Assembly (NCBI GenBank): GCA_024643325.1
Contig: JAHEND010000001.1
Span: 1-64,000, forward strand
Direction of reading: 5' to 3'
Origin: Sediminicola sp.
GTDB lineage: Bacteria > Bacteroidota > Bacteroidia > Flavobacteriales > Flavobacteriaceae
DNA: 64,000 nucleotides
Shown here: piece after piece, positions 19,066-27,902 of the stretch
Position numbering within the stretch: the first letter of the stretch is position 1
How the letters are laid out: every line of letters begins with the position of its first letter
The notes under the pieces: generated by a model
Databases searched by the model: none
What the model was told of the DNA's origin: nothing
Seen by the model: the letters and a program-made list of their open reading frames with translations, nothing else
Translations under genes and position numbers: made by a program

Positions 19066-20562
19066 ATGAAAAACCTCATCCAATTTCTATTCCTGCTTTT
19101 AAGCGCTTTTAGTATTGCTCAGACTACATCTGAGATTAAAAGTCAGGTAAGGCACTCTATAGATGAACTTAGAGATTTTGTGGCTATTCCCAATGACGCA
19201 AATATGCCAGCAGATATCAACAGGAACATCACTTGGCTTACAGATAAATTTTCTGATCGTGGTTTTAATACAACCGTACTTCCCACAGATGGGTTGCCCC
19301 TCTTTTTTGCGGCATTGCCTATGGATCCTGCTAAAAAAACCTTGCTTTTTTATATGCATTTAGACGGCCAACCTGTGGCTCCAGAATTATGGGATCAGGA
19401 TAATCCTTATGAGGTGGTGCTTAAAAAACCAGTCGGTGATCAGTGGGAAACCACTTCTTTTGAAGAATTGAATGAAGATATTCCTATGGACTGGAGGCTT
19501 TATGGCAGGTCTACCTCGGACGACAAGGGACCTATTGTCATGCTTCTAAACAGTCTAGATCTACTGAAAAAAAATAATGTCAGCCTGGCTTTTAACATTA
19601 AGGTGGTCTTAGACGGAGAAGAAGAAAAAAGCAGTAAACCACTAGCTAAGGCAGTAAATACCTATAAAGATTTATTAGAGGCAGATTATTTAATCATTAA
19701 TGACGGCCCTGTTCACGCCTCGGGACAACCTACCATTGTATATGGATGTAGGGGTATTACCACCTTAAGGGTATGGACTTACGGTCCCATAAAACCCCAA
19801 CATTCTGGTCATTATGGAAATTATGCACCCAATCCAGCCTTTGAAATGGCCCACCTCCTATCCAGTTTAAAATCTCCGGATGGAAAGGTATTGGTGGCGG
19901 GTTACTATGATGGTATTGAGTTGAACGAATCTGACAAAGCTGTTTTAAAGGCAGTGCCGGACGCTGCAGAATATATTAACGAGCTATTGGGCATTTACAA
20001 GCCAGATGCGGTGGGTGCTTTTTATCAGGAGGCGCTTCAATTTCCTTCCCTTAATGTGAGAGGAATGGCGAGCGGATGGGTAGGCGACCAAGCCAGAACC
20101 ATTGTCCCAGATATGGCTACTGCTGAAATTGATTTGAGGTTGGTGCCTGAAACTGACGGAGCGCGATTACAAAATCTAGTAGAAGCACATTTGAAAAAAC
20201 AAGGCTATACTATTTTTAATGAAGTTCCTACCAAAGCAGATCTAATGGCCTATCCCAAAGTGATTAGAATCGAGAAAGGATCTGTTACACCTGCTTTTAG
20301 AACAGATCTGAGCCTGCCTTTTGGGGGGCATTTAAAATCTTTATTGGAAGATAATTTCAATACTGAGGTGGTGCAAATTAGAACTATGGGGGGTACCGTT
20401 CCTATTGCGCCTTTTGTAAATGCCTTAAAAATTCCTGCCTATATTTTACCTATGGTAAACCCAGACAACAATCAGCACAGCCCTAATGAAAACCTGAAAA
20501 TTAGTCAGATTGAATACGGAATAAAAACCTTTTACAAGGTATTGAGCAGCCCTTTTGAATAG
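19066..20562 (+). CDS. M20/M25/M40 family metallo-dipeptidase (secreted)
   Basis: 498 aa, signal peptide; LLFYMHLDGQPV, YGRSTSDDKGPIVMLL, KVVLDGEEEKSSK metal-ligand motifs. Confidence 0.93.
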   Translation: MKNLIQFLFLLLSAFSIAQTTSEIKSQVRHSIDELRDFVAIPNDANMPADINRNITWLTDKFSDRGFNTTVLPTDGLPLFFAALPMDPAKKTLLFYMHLDGQPVAPELWDQDNPYEVVLKKPVGDQWETTSFEELNEDIPMDWRLYGRSTSDDKGPIVMLLNSLDLLKKNNVSLAFNIKVVLDGEEEKSSKPLAKAVNTYKDLLEADYLIINDGPVHASGQPTIVYGCRGITTLRVWTYGPIKPQHSGHYGNYAPNPAFEMAHLLSSLKSPDGKVLVAGYYDGIELNESDKAVLKAVPDAAEYINELLGIYKPDAVGAFYQEALQFPSLNVRGMASGWVGDQARTIVPDMATAEIDLRLVPETDGARLQNLVEAHLKKQGYTIFNEVPTKADLMAYPKVIRIEKGSVTPAFRTDLSLPFGGHLKSLLEDNFNTEVVQIRTMGGTVPIAPFVNALKIPAYILPMVNPDNNQHSPNENLKISQIEYGIKTFYKVLSSPFE

Positions 20563-20682
20563 GGGCAAAACACCATAAAAATCTGATACTAGGTTTTTAA
20601 CTGTCCTTTTAAACAAGGATTAATATATTTAAAAACTAAGTTAAAATAGAACTGTCTTGAAGTATTACTTTCTTGGAAAAGC

Positions 20683-21444
20683 CTATCTCACAAAGACAGG
20701 TGCCATAGGATCTTTGGTCTCTTCTGCGCTGTAAGAATAGCCTTCTAGGTTAAAGGCTAGTATTCCATCCAGGTCTTGAATATTGTTTTGAATGGAGTAA
20801 CGCACCATAAGTCCTCTCGCTTTCTTAGCATAAAAACTAATGATCTTGAGTTTGTCATTTTTCCAGTCTTTAAACACTGGAGAGACCACTTTCATGTTTA
20901 AGGATTTTGCATCTAAGGCAGAAAAATATTCATTGCTCGCTAGATTCATTAGTGTTTCAGAAGCCTCCATTTGGGCATTCAGATGAGCGGTTAAGGTGTC
21001 CTTCCAAAAACTATACAGGTTCTTATTGGAGCCAATTTCTAGTGAGGTTCCCATCTCCAAACGGTAGGCTTGAATGAGGTCTAGCGGTTTTAACACACCA
21101 TATAAACCAGAGAGAATAAGCAATTGATCTTGTAAGGCATTTACTTCTTTTTCGCTCATTGAAAAAACATCTATACCCTGGTATACATCTCCACTGAAGG
21201 TATAAATTGCGGGTCTCGCGTTGTCTGGAGTAAAGGGCAATGTAAAATCCTGATTGCGCTGCCAGTTAAGTTGAGACAATTTATCTGAGATATTCATTAG
21301 GGTACTCAGATCTTTGGGTTTCTTTTTGGCCAATGTGGTGTTAATGGTCTTGGATTGATCTAGAAATATGGGCTCACTGTAGTGAGTGGTCGGAAGGGCT
21401 GTTTCAAAATCTAAAGACTTGGCAGGCGATATAATGAATTTCAT
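20683..21444 (-). CDS. yaaA: Peroxide stress protein YaaA
   Basis: 253 aa MKFIISPAKSLDFETALPTTHYSEPIFLDQS...ISFYAKKARGLMVRYSI. Confidence 0.95.
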   Translation of the reverse strand: MKFIISPAKSLDFETALPTTHYSEPIFLDQSKTINTTLAKKKPKDLSTLMNISDKLSQLNWQRNQDFTLPFTPDNARPAIYTFSGDVYQGIDVFSMSEKEVNALQDQLLILSGLYGVLKPLDLIQAYRLEMGTSLEIGSNKNLYSFWKDTLTAHLNAQMEASETLMNLASNEYFSALDAKSLNMKVVSPVFKDWKNDKLKIISFYAKKARGLMVRYSIQNNIQDLDGILAFNLEGYSYSAEETKDPMAPVFVR

Positions 21445-21508
21445 AGCAAATGAATTTTAGCATAAAAATACAGGTTTTTAGTGATTTTTAAAAACCACTA
21501 AAAAAGGC

Positions 21509-22558
21509 TTATTCTTGCTGGTGTTGTGAGTAAGCGCGCCACTTTTCAATACAGCTTAGCATGTCTTCTGGAATGGGAGTGTTAAAACGCATGAGCTCAC
21601 CAGAGCTCGGATGCACAAAACCTAGGGTTTTGGCATGCAAGGCCTGTCTGGGCAGAGCCTTAAAAGCGTTGTCTACAAACTGCTTGTATTTAGTAAAAGT
21701 GGTGCCTTTTAAAATTTTCTCTCCACCATAGCGCTCGTCATTGAAAAGTGTATGACCAATGTGCTTCATATGAGCCCTAATCTGATGGGTCCTACCTGTT
21801 TCTAAAACACAGGAGACAAGGGTCACATAACCCAATCGTTCAATCACTTTATAATGGGTAACGGCTTCTTTTCCTTGATCTCCTTCTGGAAAAACAGCCA
21901 TTTGAAGCCTGTTCTTTGGGTGTCTTCCTATATGACCCCTCACCGTCCCTTGATCTTCCTCTACATTGCCCCACACAATAGCCACGTATTCTCGCTCAGA
22001 GGTTTTGTCAAAAAACTGCTTGGCTAAATGAGTCATGGCTTTGGAGGTTTTTGCCACTACCAGTAAACCAGAGGTGTCTTTATCTATCCTATGTACAAGC
22101 CCAGGTCTGTCATCTGAATTTAAAGGAAGATCTTTTATGTGAAATAATAGGGCGTTAATTAAGGTACCTGAGTAATTTCCATGACCTGGGTGCACTACCA
22201 TACCCGGTGGTTTATTAACCACCATAAGGTCCGAGTCTTCATAGACTACATCTAGAGGAATGTCTTCTGGAGCCAGGAGGAATTCATAAGGAGGATGGGT
22301 AAACATGACCTTAATTTCGTCTCCAGATTTTACCTTGTAATTCTGCTTCACCACCTGATCATTGACCCAAATATGGCCTTCTTTTGCTGCTTGCTGAATT
22401 TTATTCCGTGTGGCATTCTCAATGAAATTCATGAGATATTTATCAATCCTTAGCGGCTCTTGCCCTTTGGAGGCTGTAAAAGAGAAATGCTCAAATAAAT
22501 CTTCAGATTCCTGATCTTTGTAAGCATCTATTGGCGTGTTTTGATCTGTTTGAGACAT
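21509..22558 (-). CDS. RluA/RluD family pseudouridine synthase
   Basis: S4-like N-terminus; HRIDKDTSGLLVVAKTSKA catalytic motif; start placed at MSQTDQNTP. Confidence 0.93.
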   Translation of the reverse strand: MSQTDQNTPIDAYKDQESEDLFEHFSFTASKGQEPLRIDKYLMNFIENATRNKIQQAAKEGHIWVNDQVVKQNYKVKSGDEIKVMFTHPPYEFLLAPEDIPLDVVYEDSDLMVVNKPPGMVVHPGHGNYSGTLINALLFHIKDLPLNSDDRPGLVHRIDKDTSGLLVVAKTSKAMTHLAKQFFDKTSEREYVAIVWGNVEEDQGTVRGHIGRHPKNRLQMAVFPEGDQGKEAVTHYKVIERLGYVTLVSCVLETGRTHQIRAHMKHIGHTLFNDERYGGEKILKGTTFTKYKQFVDNAFKALPRQALHAKTLGFVHPSSGELMRFNTPIPEDMLSCIEKWRAYSQHQQE

Positions 22559-22682
22559 GATTGATGGGATAATAAAAACTAGCAATGAAAAACTAGAGAT
22601 CTTCTCTAATTTAAATACACAATTTATATTCGATTAATTTCTATTCAATTGATTTCGGCCATTTTAAACTAGGCTCAAAGTT

Positions 22683-23279
22683 TTATTCTGGTATGGTCTG
22701 GTTTAAATTTGGCGTACCGTTTTCTGGTCTGTTACCATTTCCACAAATAAGTTCTATTTCTGACATCTTAGGTAATTTAAAACCTGGTTTAATGAATTTG
22801 CTCTGATACTTAACTCCATAGACCATATTCTTTCCTAAGGCGTCTATATAAGTGACTTTTTCTATTTTTAATCCAACCGCTTGTAACTTAGAGGTGGCAT
22901 TTCTTTGCGTTACTTGAACCAGTTCTGGCAAACTTATGTTGGCATAGCCCGATGGATTTAACTGCAAGTATATTTTCTTGTTTGCTTTAACCTCACTTCC
23001 TGGCTTTGGACTTTGACTAATTACTGCATTTTTAGGAAAATCGCTTCTAAAATTAGCTGAGTCAATGACTTGAAATCTAAGTGATTGAGCAGCTAAAATA
23101 TGAGCTACCTCAGTAATCTCTTTTTTAGTTAAATCTGGTACAACAATATAATTACCATGTTCTGTAGTCCAAGCCAACATTTGCATACTGATGACCACAA
23201 CAAGTAATAGTACCAAGAAGGCACCAAAGATTTGTTTTAAAAAAAACCGGCTTTTTAAAAAAAGTATACTATTTTTCAT
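22683..23279 (-). CDS. PASTA domain-containing membrane protein
   Basis: MKNSILFLKSRFFLKQIFGAFLVLLLVVVISM TM then PASTA repeats; start moved to 23279 because TATCTTTG (23298-23305, minus) would lie inside the longer ORF. Confidence 0.88.
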   Translation of the reverse strand: MKNSILFLKSRFFLKQIFGAFLVLLLVVVISMQMLAWTTEHGNYIVVPDLTKKEITEVAHILAAQSLRFQVIDSANFRSDFPKNAVISQSPKPGSEVKANKKIYLQLNPSGYANISLPELVQVTQRNATSKLQAVGLKIEKVTYIDALGKNMVYGVKYQSKFIKPGFKLPKMSEIELICGNGNRPENGTPNLNQTIPE

Positions 23280-23362
23280 TGCGCTTAGCGATTGCCACAA
23301 AGATAGCAAAACCTTTGTGTTAGTAATTCTCAGTATTAGATAATTTATAAAAGTGTTTTCTG

Positions 23363-24334
23363 ATGAAAAAAACCATTGCAGTGATTATGGGAGGGTACAC
23401 CAGTGAATTTGAAATTTCACTAAAAAGCGGCTCTGTAGTTGCAGCTCATTTAGATCCTGAAAAATACGAAGTATACCCTATAGTAATTTCAAAAAATAGG
23501 TGGACCTATACTACTGATCACGGCGCAGTGTATCCTATTCAAAAGGGAAATTTCAGTCTGGAACTCCCTCACAAGCAAGTGTTGTTTGACGGTGTTTTCA
23601 ATGCCATTCACGGAAGCCCTGGAGAAGATGGTAAAATTCAAGCTTACTTAGAACTTTTGGGTATTCCCCAAACTGCTTGTGATTTTTATCAAGCCGCGCT
23701 TACCTACAACAAAAGAGATTTGTTAAGTGTGCTAAAGCCCTATGGAATTGCCATGGCGAAATCTTTTTATCTGAACTATGGTGACCCCATAAATCATGAG
23801 GCTATTATTCAAAAAGTTGGTTTACCTTGTTTTGTAAAAGCCAATAGATCAGGAAGTAGTTTTGGTATTAGTAAGGTATTTGCAATAGATCAGATGGAGG
23901 CTGCACTTGAGATTGCTTTTAAAGAAGATAAAGAGGTGATTATTGAAGAGGCCTTGGTGGGAAGAGAGGTGTCTGTGGGAGTGATTCAATACAAAGGTAA
24001 AACAAAGGTATTGCCTATTACAGAAATTATAAGTGAAAACGACTTTTTTGACTATGAGGCAAAATACGAAGGAAAATCCACAGAAATTACCCCTGCTAAA
24101 TTAAATCCTGAAGTGGAACAAAATATTATTGCTGTAGCTACATTTGTTTATAACACATTGAAATTAAAAGGCTACACCAGATCTGAATTTATTTTAGTCA
24201 ACAATGTTCCGCATCTATTAGAAGTAAATACAACACCGGGAATGACCCAACACAGCATACTACCTCAGCAAGCAAAAGAGGCTGGAATTTCGCTTCCTCA
24301 ATTATTTGAAAGCGCCCTTGAATCTATATGGTAA
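23363..24334 (+). CDS. ddl: D-alanine--D-alanine ligase
   Basis: 323 aa; VIMGGYTSEFEISLKSG, AIHGSPGEDGKIQAYLELLGIP, LLEVNTTPGMTQHS. Confidence 0.96.
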   Translation: MKKTIAVIMGGYTSEFEISLKSGSVVAAHLDPEKYEVYPIVISKNRWTYTTDHGAVYPIQKGNFSLELPHKQVLFDGVFNAIHGSPGEDGKIQAYLELLGIPQTACDFYQAALTYNKRDLLSVLKPYGIAMAKSFYLNYGDPINHEAIIQKVGLPCFVKANRSGSSFGISKVFAIDQMEAALEIAFKEDKEVIIEEALVGREVSVGVIQYKGKTKVLPITEIISENDFFDYEAKYEGKSTEITPAKLNPEVEQNIIAVATFVYNTLKLKGYTRSEFILVNNVPHLLEVNTTPGMTQHSILPQQAKEAGISLPQLFESALESIW

Positions 24335-24414
24335 TTATTTATTATGCTGTATTTAGAAATTGGCCATACTAGCGCTTGAAAAGCAAGCATATTTAAAGCT
24401 AAAACTAAATTGTT

Positions 24415-24422
24415 TAATTTTG
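24415..24422 (+). promoter_or_regulatory. Putative -7 box of coaD
   Basis: TAATTTTG, 4 nt before the coaD ATG. Confidence 0.4.
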
Positions 24423-24426
24423 TTGC

Positions 24427-24897
24427 ATGGATAAAAAAATAGCTGTTTTCCCGGGATCCTTTGATCCACTTACCCTTGGGCATTTAGATGTCATACAAAG
24501 AGGCATTACTCTTTTTGACAGACTTATTATTGCCATCGGGGTAAATACGGATAAAAAGTATATGTTTTCATTAGAAGAGCGATTGGAAATACTCCGCGAA
24601 ACATTTAAAGACGAGCCCAAAATTAGCGTTCATACGTACAGCGGTTTAACGGTAGATTTCTGTAAAGATATTAAAGCAAACTTTATTCTTAGAGGACTCA
24701 GAAATCCTGCTGATTTTGAATTTGAAAAAGCTATTGCCCATACCAATAGAAAGCTCTCCGAAATTGAAACCGTTTTTTTACTCACCTCATCAGGTAAATC
24801 GTATATCAGTTCTTCAATTGTTAGAGATGTTATAAGACACGGAGGTGATTATTCAGGGCTAGTTCCAAAAGCAGTATTAAATATTTCAAGAGAATAG
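24427..24897 (+). CDS. coaD: Phosphopantetheine adenylyltransferase
   Basis: MDKKIAVFPGSFDPLTLGHLDVIQRGITLFD; YISSSIVRDVIRHGGD. Confidence 0.97.
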   Translation: MDKKIAVFPGSFDPLTLGHLDVIQRGITLFDRLIIAIGVNTDKKYMFSLEERLEILRETFKDEPKISVHTYSGLTVDFCKDIKANFILRGLRNPADFEFEKAIAHTNRKLSEIETVFLLTSSGKSYISSSIVRDVIRHGGDYSGLVPKAVLNISRE

Positions 24898-24943
24898 CCT
24901 GAATATAAACCTAATTAGACCAACAAAGTTTTTAATCCCATAT

Positions 24944-25528
24944 CTATTCAAATAAAACTTTAATGTTGGTGAAAGAGTTCTGTAGGGCCTTTTTAATTTT
25001 ATCTGGACCTTTCCACTTCACTTTAACAATACCTTCTTCTAATTGCCCCAGTAAAGGCCCCTTATAAGAAGTTTTCATGGCAAACCAGTGCACTTCTTTA
25101 AGTTTGTATTGCCCGTTTCTCTTGAATATGTGATAGGTAGTTCTCAAGAAGTTTTCAATCTCCAGCCCTTTTACACCAGTTTCCTCCTCTACTTCTCTTA
25201 ATGCGGCAGCTTCAATAGTCTCCCCCTTGTCTACTTTACCTTTTGGCAAATCCCACTTATCATTTCTATATATAAAAAGTACCTTTCCTTGTGGATTAGT
25301 TACTACACCTCCTGCCGCTACAACCCTAGGTATGGTCTTAGAAAACTTGTTTAATATTTCTTCGTGGTTGGGATGGTATATATATGCTTTGTCCAGCTTC
25401 TTTTTAGAAAGTGCTAAAATGGCCTTTTGAATCGCTTCCTCATTTAATGGAAAATAAGTACTTTCTTCAGATTCCGCCAGTTTATTTGTCAGAATCATAG
25501 GAGATTCATTCACAAAAACTTTATACAT
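24944..25528 (-). CDS. NUDIX hydrolase
   Basis: Nudix box GKVDKGETIEAAALREVEEETGVKG. Confidence 0.95.
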   Translation of the reverse strand: MYKVFVNESPMILTNKLAESEESTYFPLNEEAIQKAILALSKKKLDKAYIYHPNHEEILNKFSKTIPRVVAAGGVVTNPQGKVLFIYRNDKWDLPKGKVDKGETIEAAALREVEEETGVKGLEIENFLRTTYHIFKRNGQYKLKEVHWFAMKTSYKGPLLGQLEEGIVKVKWKGPDKIKKALQNSFTNIKVLFE

Positions 25529-25531
25529 TTG
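25524..25531 (+). promoter_or_regulatory. Putative -7 box of pyrE
   Basis: TACATTTG, 4 nt before the pyrE ATG; overlaps the NUDIX start codon on the other strand. Confidence 0.45.
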
Positions 25532-25535
25532 TGTT

Positions 25536-26180
25536 ATGATTTTAGATAGCGAAACCGCAAAACAAACAGCTGCACTATTATTACAAATTAATGCAATAAA
25601 ATTGAGACCAGAAAATCCTTTTTCTTGGGCCTCAGGATGGAAATCTCCTATCTATTGCGATAACAGAATAGTGCTCTCATTTCCAGAGGCCAGAAAATTT
25701 GTTGCCACAAAAATGGCAGCGCAAATAAAAATACTTTACCCCAATCCAGATGCTATAGCTGGGGTTGCCACAGGAGCCATAGGCATAGGTTTATTGGTCG
25801 CTGAAATATTAGACCTCCCTTTTGTTTATATTAGACCTGAAGCAAAATCTCACGGAAGACAAAACAAAATTGAAGGGCAGTTGCAAGAGAATGCCAAAGT
25901 AGTTGTAATAGAAGACCTAATCTCAACAGGCAAAAGTAGTCTGAAAGCTGTTGATGCATTAGAAGAAGTAGGTGCAAAAGTTATGGGAATGTTAGCTATT
26001 TTCACTTATGGTTTTGAAACTGCTGAAGAAAATTTCCTAAAGCAAAATACCACTCTTCATACCTTGAGTGACTACAGCCATTTAATTACACAAGCATCTA
26101 ACGAGGGTACTGTAAGCACTGACCACCTAGACACTTTGAAAGAATGGAGGAAAAATCCCTCTCAGTGGAACCAACAATAA
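25536..26180 (+). CDS. pyrE: Orotate phosphoribosyltransferase
   Basis: 214 aa; NPFSWASGWKSPIYCDNRIVLSFPEAR; VVVIEDLISTGKSSLKAV. Confidence 0.97.
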   Translation: MILDSETAKQTAALLLQINAIKLRPENPFSWASGWKSPIYCDNRIVLSFPEARKFVATKMAAQIKILYPNPDAIAGVATGAIGIGLLVAEILDLPFVYIRPEAKSHGRQNKIEGQLQENAKVVVIEDLISTGKSSLKAVDALEEVGAKVMGMLAIFTYGFETAEENFLKQNTTLHTLSDYSHLITQASNEGTVSTDHLDTLKEWRKNPSQWNQQ

Positions 26181-26259
26181 TTAATAAGCAGTTGGTCTTA
26201 CAAACACTTACTTATCGGAACAAACGGAAGTTTCGATCAAACCAAAAGATTTTTATAAT

Positions 26260-26658
26260 ATGCTAATAGAAACGAGCCCAGTACTTTTAAACACTTCTGA
26301 CGAATCGGTATTTAACTTCTTAAATGAAATTAAGAATTTCGAACACCTCATGCCAGAAAACACCAGTAAATTTGAAGTACTTAGTGAGGATCGTTTTCTC
26401 TTCGCTTTAAAAGGAATGCCGGAAATAGTTTTGCAAAAAAATGGATCAGAGGCCAACTCATATATATTATTGGGTGCTGCTAGTGATAAGTTACCTTTCA
26501 CGCTTAAAGGAAATATCGTTAATAAAGGTGAAGACAGCACAGAAGTACAATTGGTTTTTGAAGGCACCTTCAATGCCATGATGGAAATGATGATTAAGAC
26601 ACCTATTACAAATTTCATAAACGCATTATCTGAAAACTTAACTAAAGTTCAATTTTAA
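26260..26658 (+). CDS. SRPBCC (START-like) family protein
   Basis: 132 aa; ETSPVLLNTSDESVFNFLNEIKNFEHLMPEN pattern typical of SRPBCC; next to pyrE. Confidence 0.8.
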   Translation: MLIETSPVLLNTSDESVFNFLNEIKNFEHLMPENTSKFEVLSEDRFLFALKGMPEIVLQKNGSEANSYILLGAASDKLPFTLKGNIVNKGEDSTEVQLVFEGTFNAMMEMMIKTPITNFINALSENLTKVQF

Positions 26659-26677
26659 GTAAGCACACTCAGCGCTT

Positions 26678-27406
26678 TTAAAGTTTCAAGGACACCTCCT
26701 TAAACTGAAAGAACTCTTTTAAACCTTCTTGGTTTTCAATGATCAATGCTCCATTAGAGGAAACCCCTCTAATAATCCCTTGGAAGCTTTTTTGATTAGA
26801 ACGTTTAAAAGTATTAACCACTCCAAGGCCAAACAATTGGCTTTCATAGCTGAACTTTAAAGAGGGATAAGAAATTTGCTCCATCTCGGTGAGCGATTTA
26901 TCTAATTGAATCATTAAGATCTCAAGTAAGTAGTCTAGTTTAATAGCTAGCTTGGAATGTTCACTTAGTGCGGTAGCCTTTGTTATTTCAGGCATTGAAA
27001 ACTTAAAAACATTCAATCCTATCCCAATGACACTTGAAGTGATTTCATTTCCTTGAATGGTATTCTCAATAAGAATTCCACCTGCTTTTTTACCCTGGAT
27101 TAAAATATCATTAGGCCATTTAACCATTACGTGCTCTGAAAACAGCGCGAAGACTTGACGCACTGCTAAAGAAATTGACATGGCTATTTTAAATTGATCC
27201 TTTAAAGGTATCTTCAGTTGCTTTTTATAAATACTCAAGCTAATACTACTGCCCTTTGAACCCATCCAACTGTTTCCCATTTGTCCTCTTCCTGCTGTTT
27301 GCTCTGTAGCTACAACAAAAGTATTGTCTTGTAACATTTCTTTACCCAAAAGGTCTTTGAGGTAATCATTTGTAGAAGAAATTTTATCCAAATAAATAAG
27401 GGGCAT
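26678..27406 (-). CDS. birA: Biotin--[acetyl-CoA-carboxylase] ligase
   Basis: TEQTAGRGQMGNSWMGSKGSSISLSIY; VKWPNDILIQGKKAGGILIE. Confidence 0.96.
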   Translation of the reverse strand: MPLIYLDKISSTNDYLKDLLGKEMLQDNTFVVATEQTAGRGQMGNSWMGSKGSSISLSIYKKQLKIPLKDQFKIAMSISLAVRQVFALFSEHVMVKWPNDILIQGKKAGGILIENTIQGNEITSSVIGIGLNVFKFSMPEITKATALSEHSKLAIKLDYLLEILMIQLDKSLTEMEQISYPSLKFSYESQLFGLGVVNTFKRSNQKSFQGIIRGVSSNGALIIENQEGLKEFFQFKEVSLKL

Positions 27407-27519
27407 AAATAAAGATTTAATCTTTTAAAACAGGGCTAAAAAGCTGTTTAATCTTATGTTAAAAACAATAGCTAAGAACGTAAAAATATAATAACTTTGT
27501 AAAAATTTAAATTTTTTAA

Positions 27520-27894
27520 ATGTTAGATAAAAAAGGAGACGTAGATAATCTTATCTCATTAATTCTCAATGGAATAGAAGAAGTAAAAGGTTTAGATATT
27601 CAATTATTAGATCTTCGGGAAATAGAAAACACAGCCTGTGATTATTTCATTATTTGTAATGGAACTTCAAATACACATGTTAATGCCGTTGTTGGATCTA
27701 TACAAAAAATAGTCAGTAAAACCATTCAAGACAAACCTTGGCATGTAGAAGGGTCTGAAAATGGAGAGTGGGTTTTACTGGATTATGTGAATGTTGTAGT
27801 TCACGTTTTTCAGAAACACATCAGAGAATATTACGACATAGAAAGCCTTTGGGGAGACGCCAAGGTCACTGCAATAACGAGTCCATCAAACTAA
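27520..27894 (+). CDS. rsfS: Ribosome silencing factor
   Basis: 124 aa; CDYFIICNGTSNTHVNAVVGSI, WVLLDYVNVVVHVFQKHIREYYDIESLWGDA. Confidence 0.96.
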   Translation: MLDKKGDVDNLISLILNGIEEVKGLDIQLLDLREIENTACDYFIICNGTSNTHVNAVVGSIQKIVSKTIQDKPWHVEGSENGEWVLLDYVNVVVHVFQKHIREYYDIESLWGDAKVTAITSPSN

Positions 27895-27902
27895 AAAATA
27901 AA

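Noticed and set aside
27768-27902. N-terminal extension of the ftsH ORF
   Set aside because: Overlaps the rsfS 3' end out of frame; FtsH homology begins at MAKESKTSPKK (27903).
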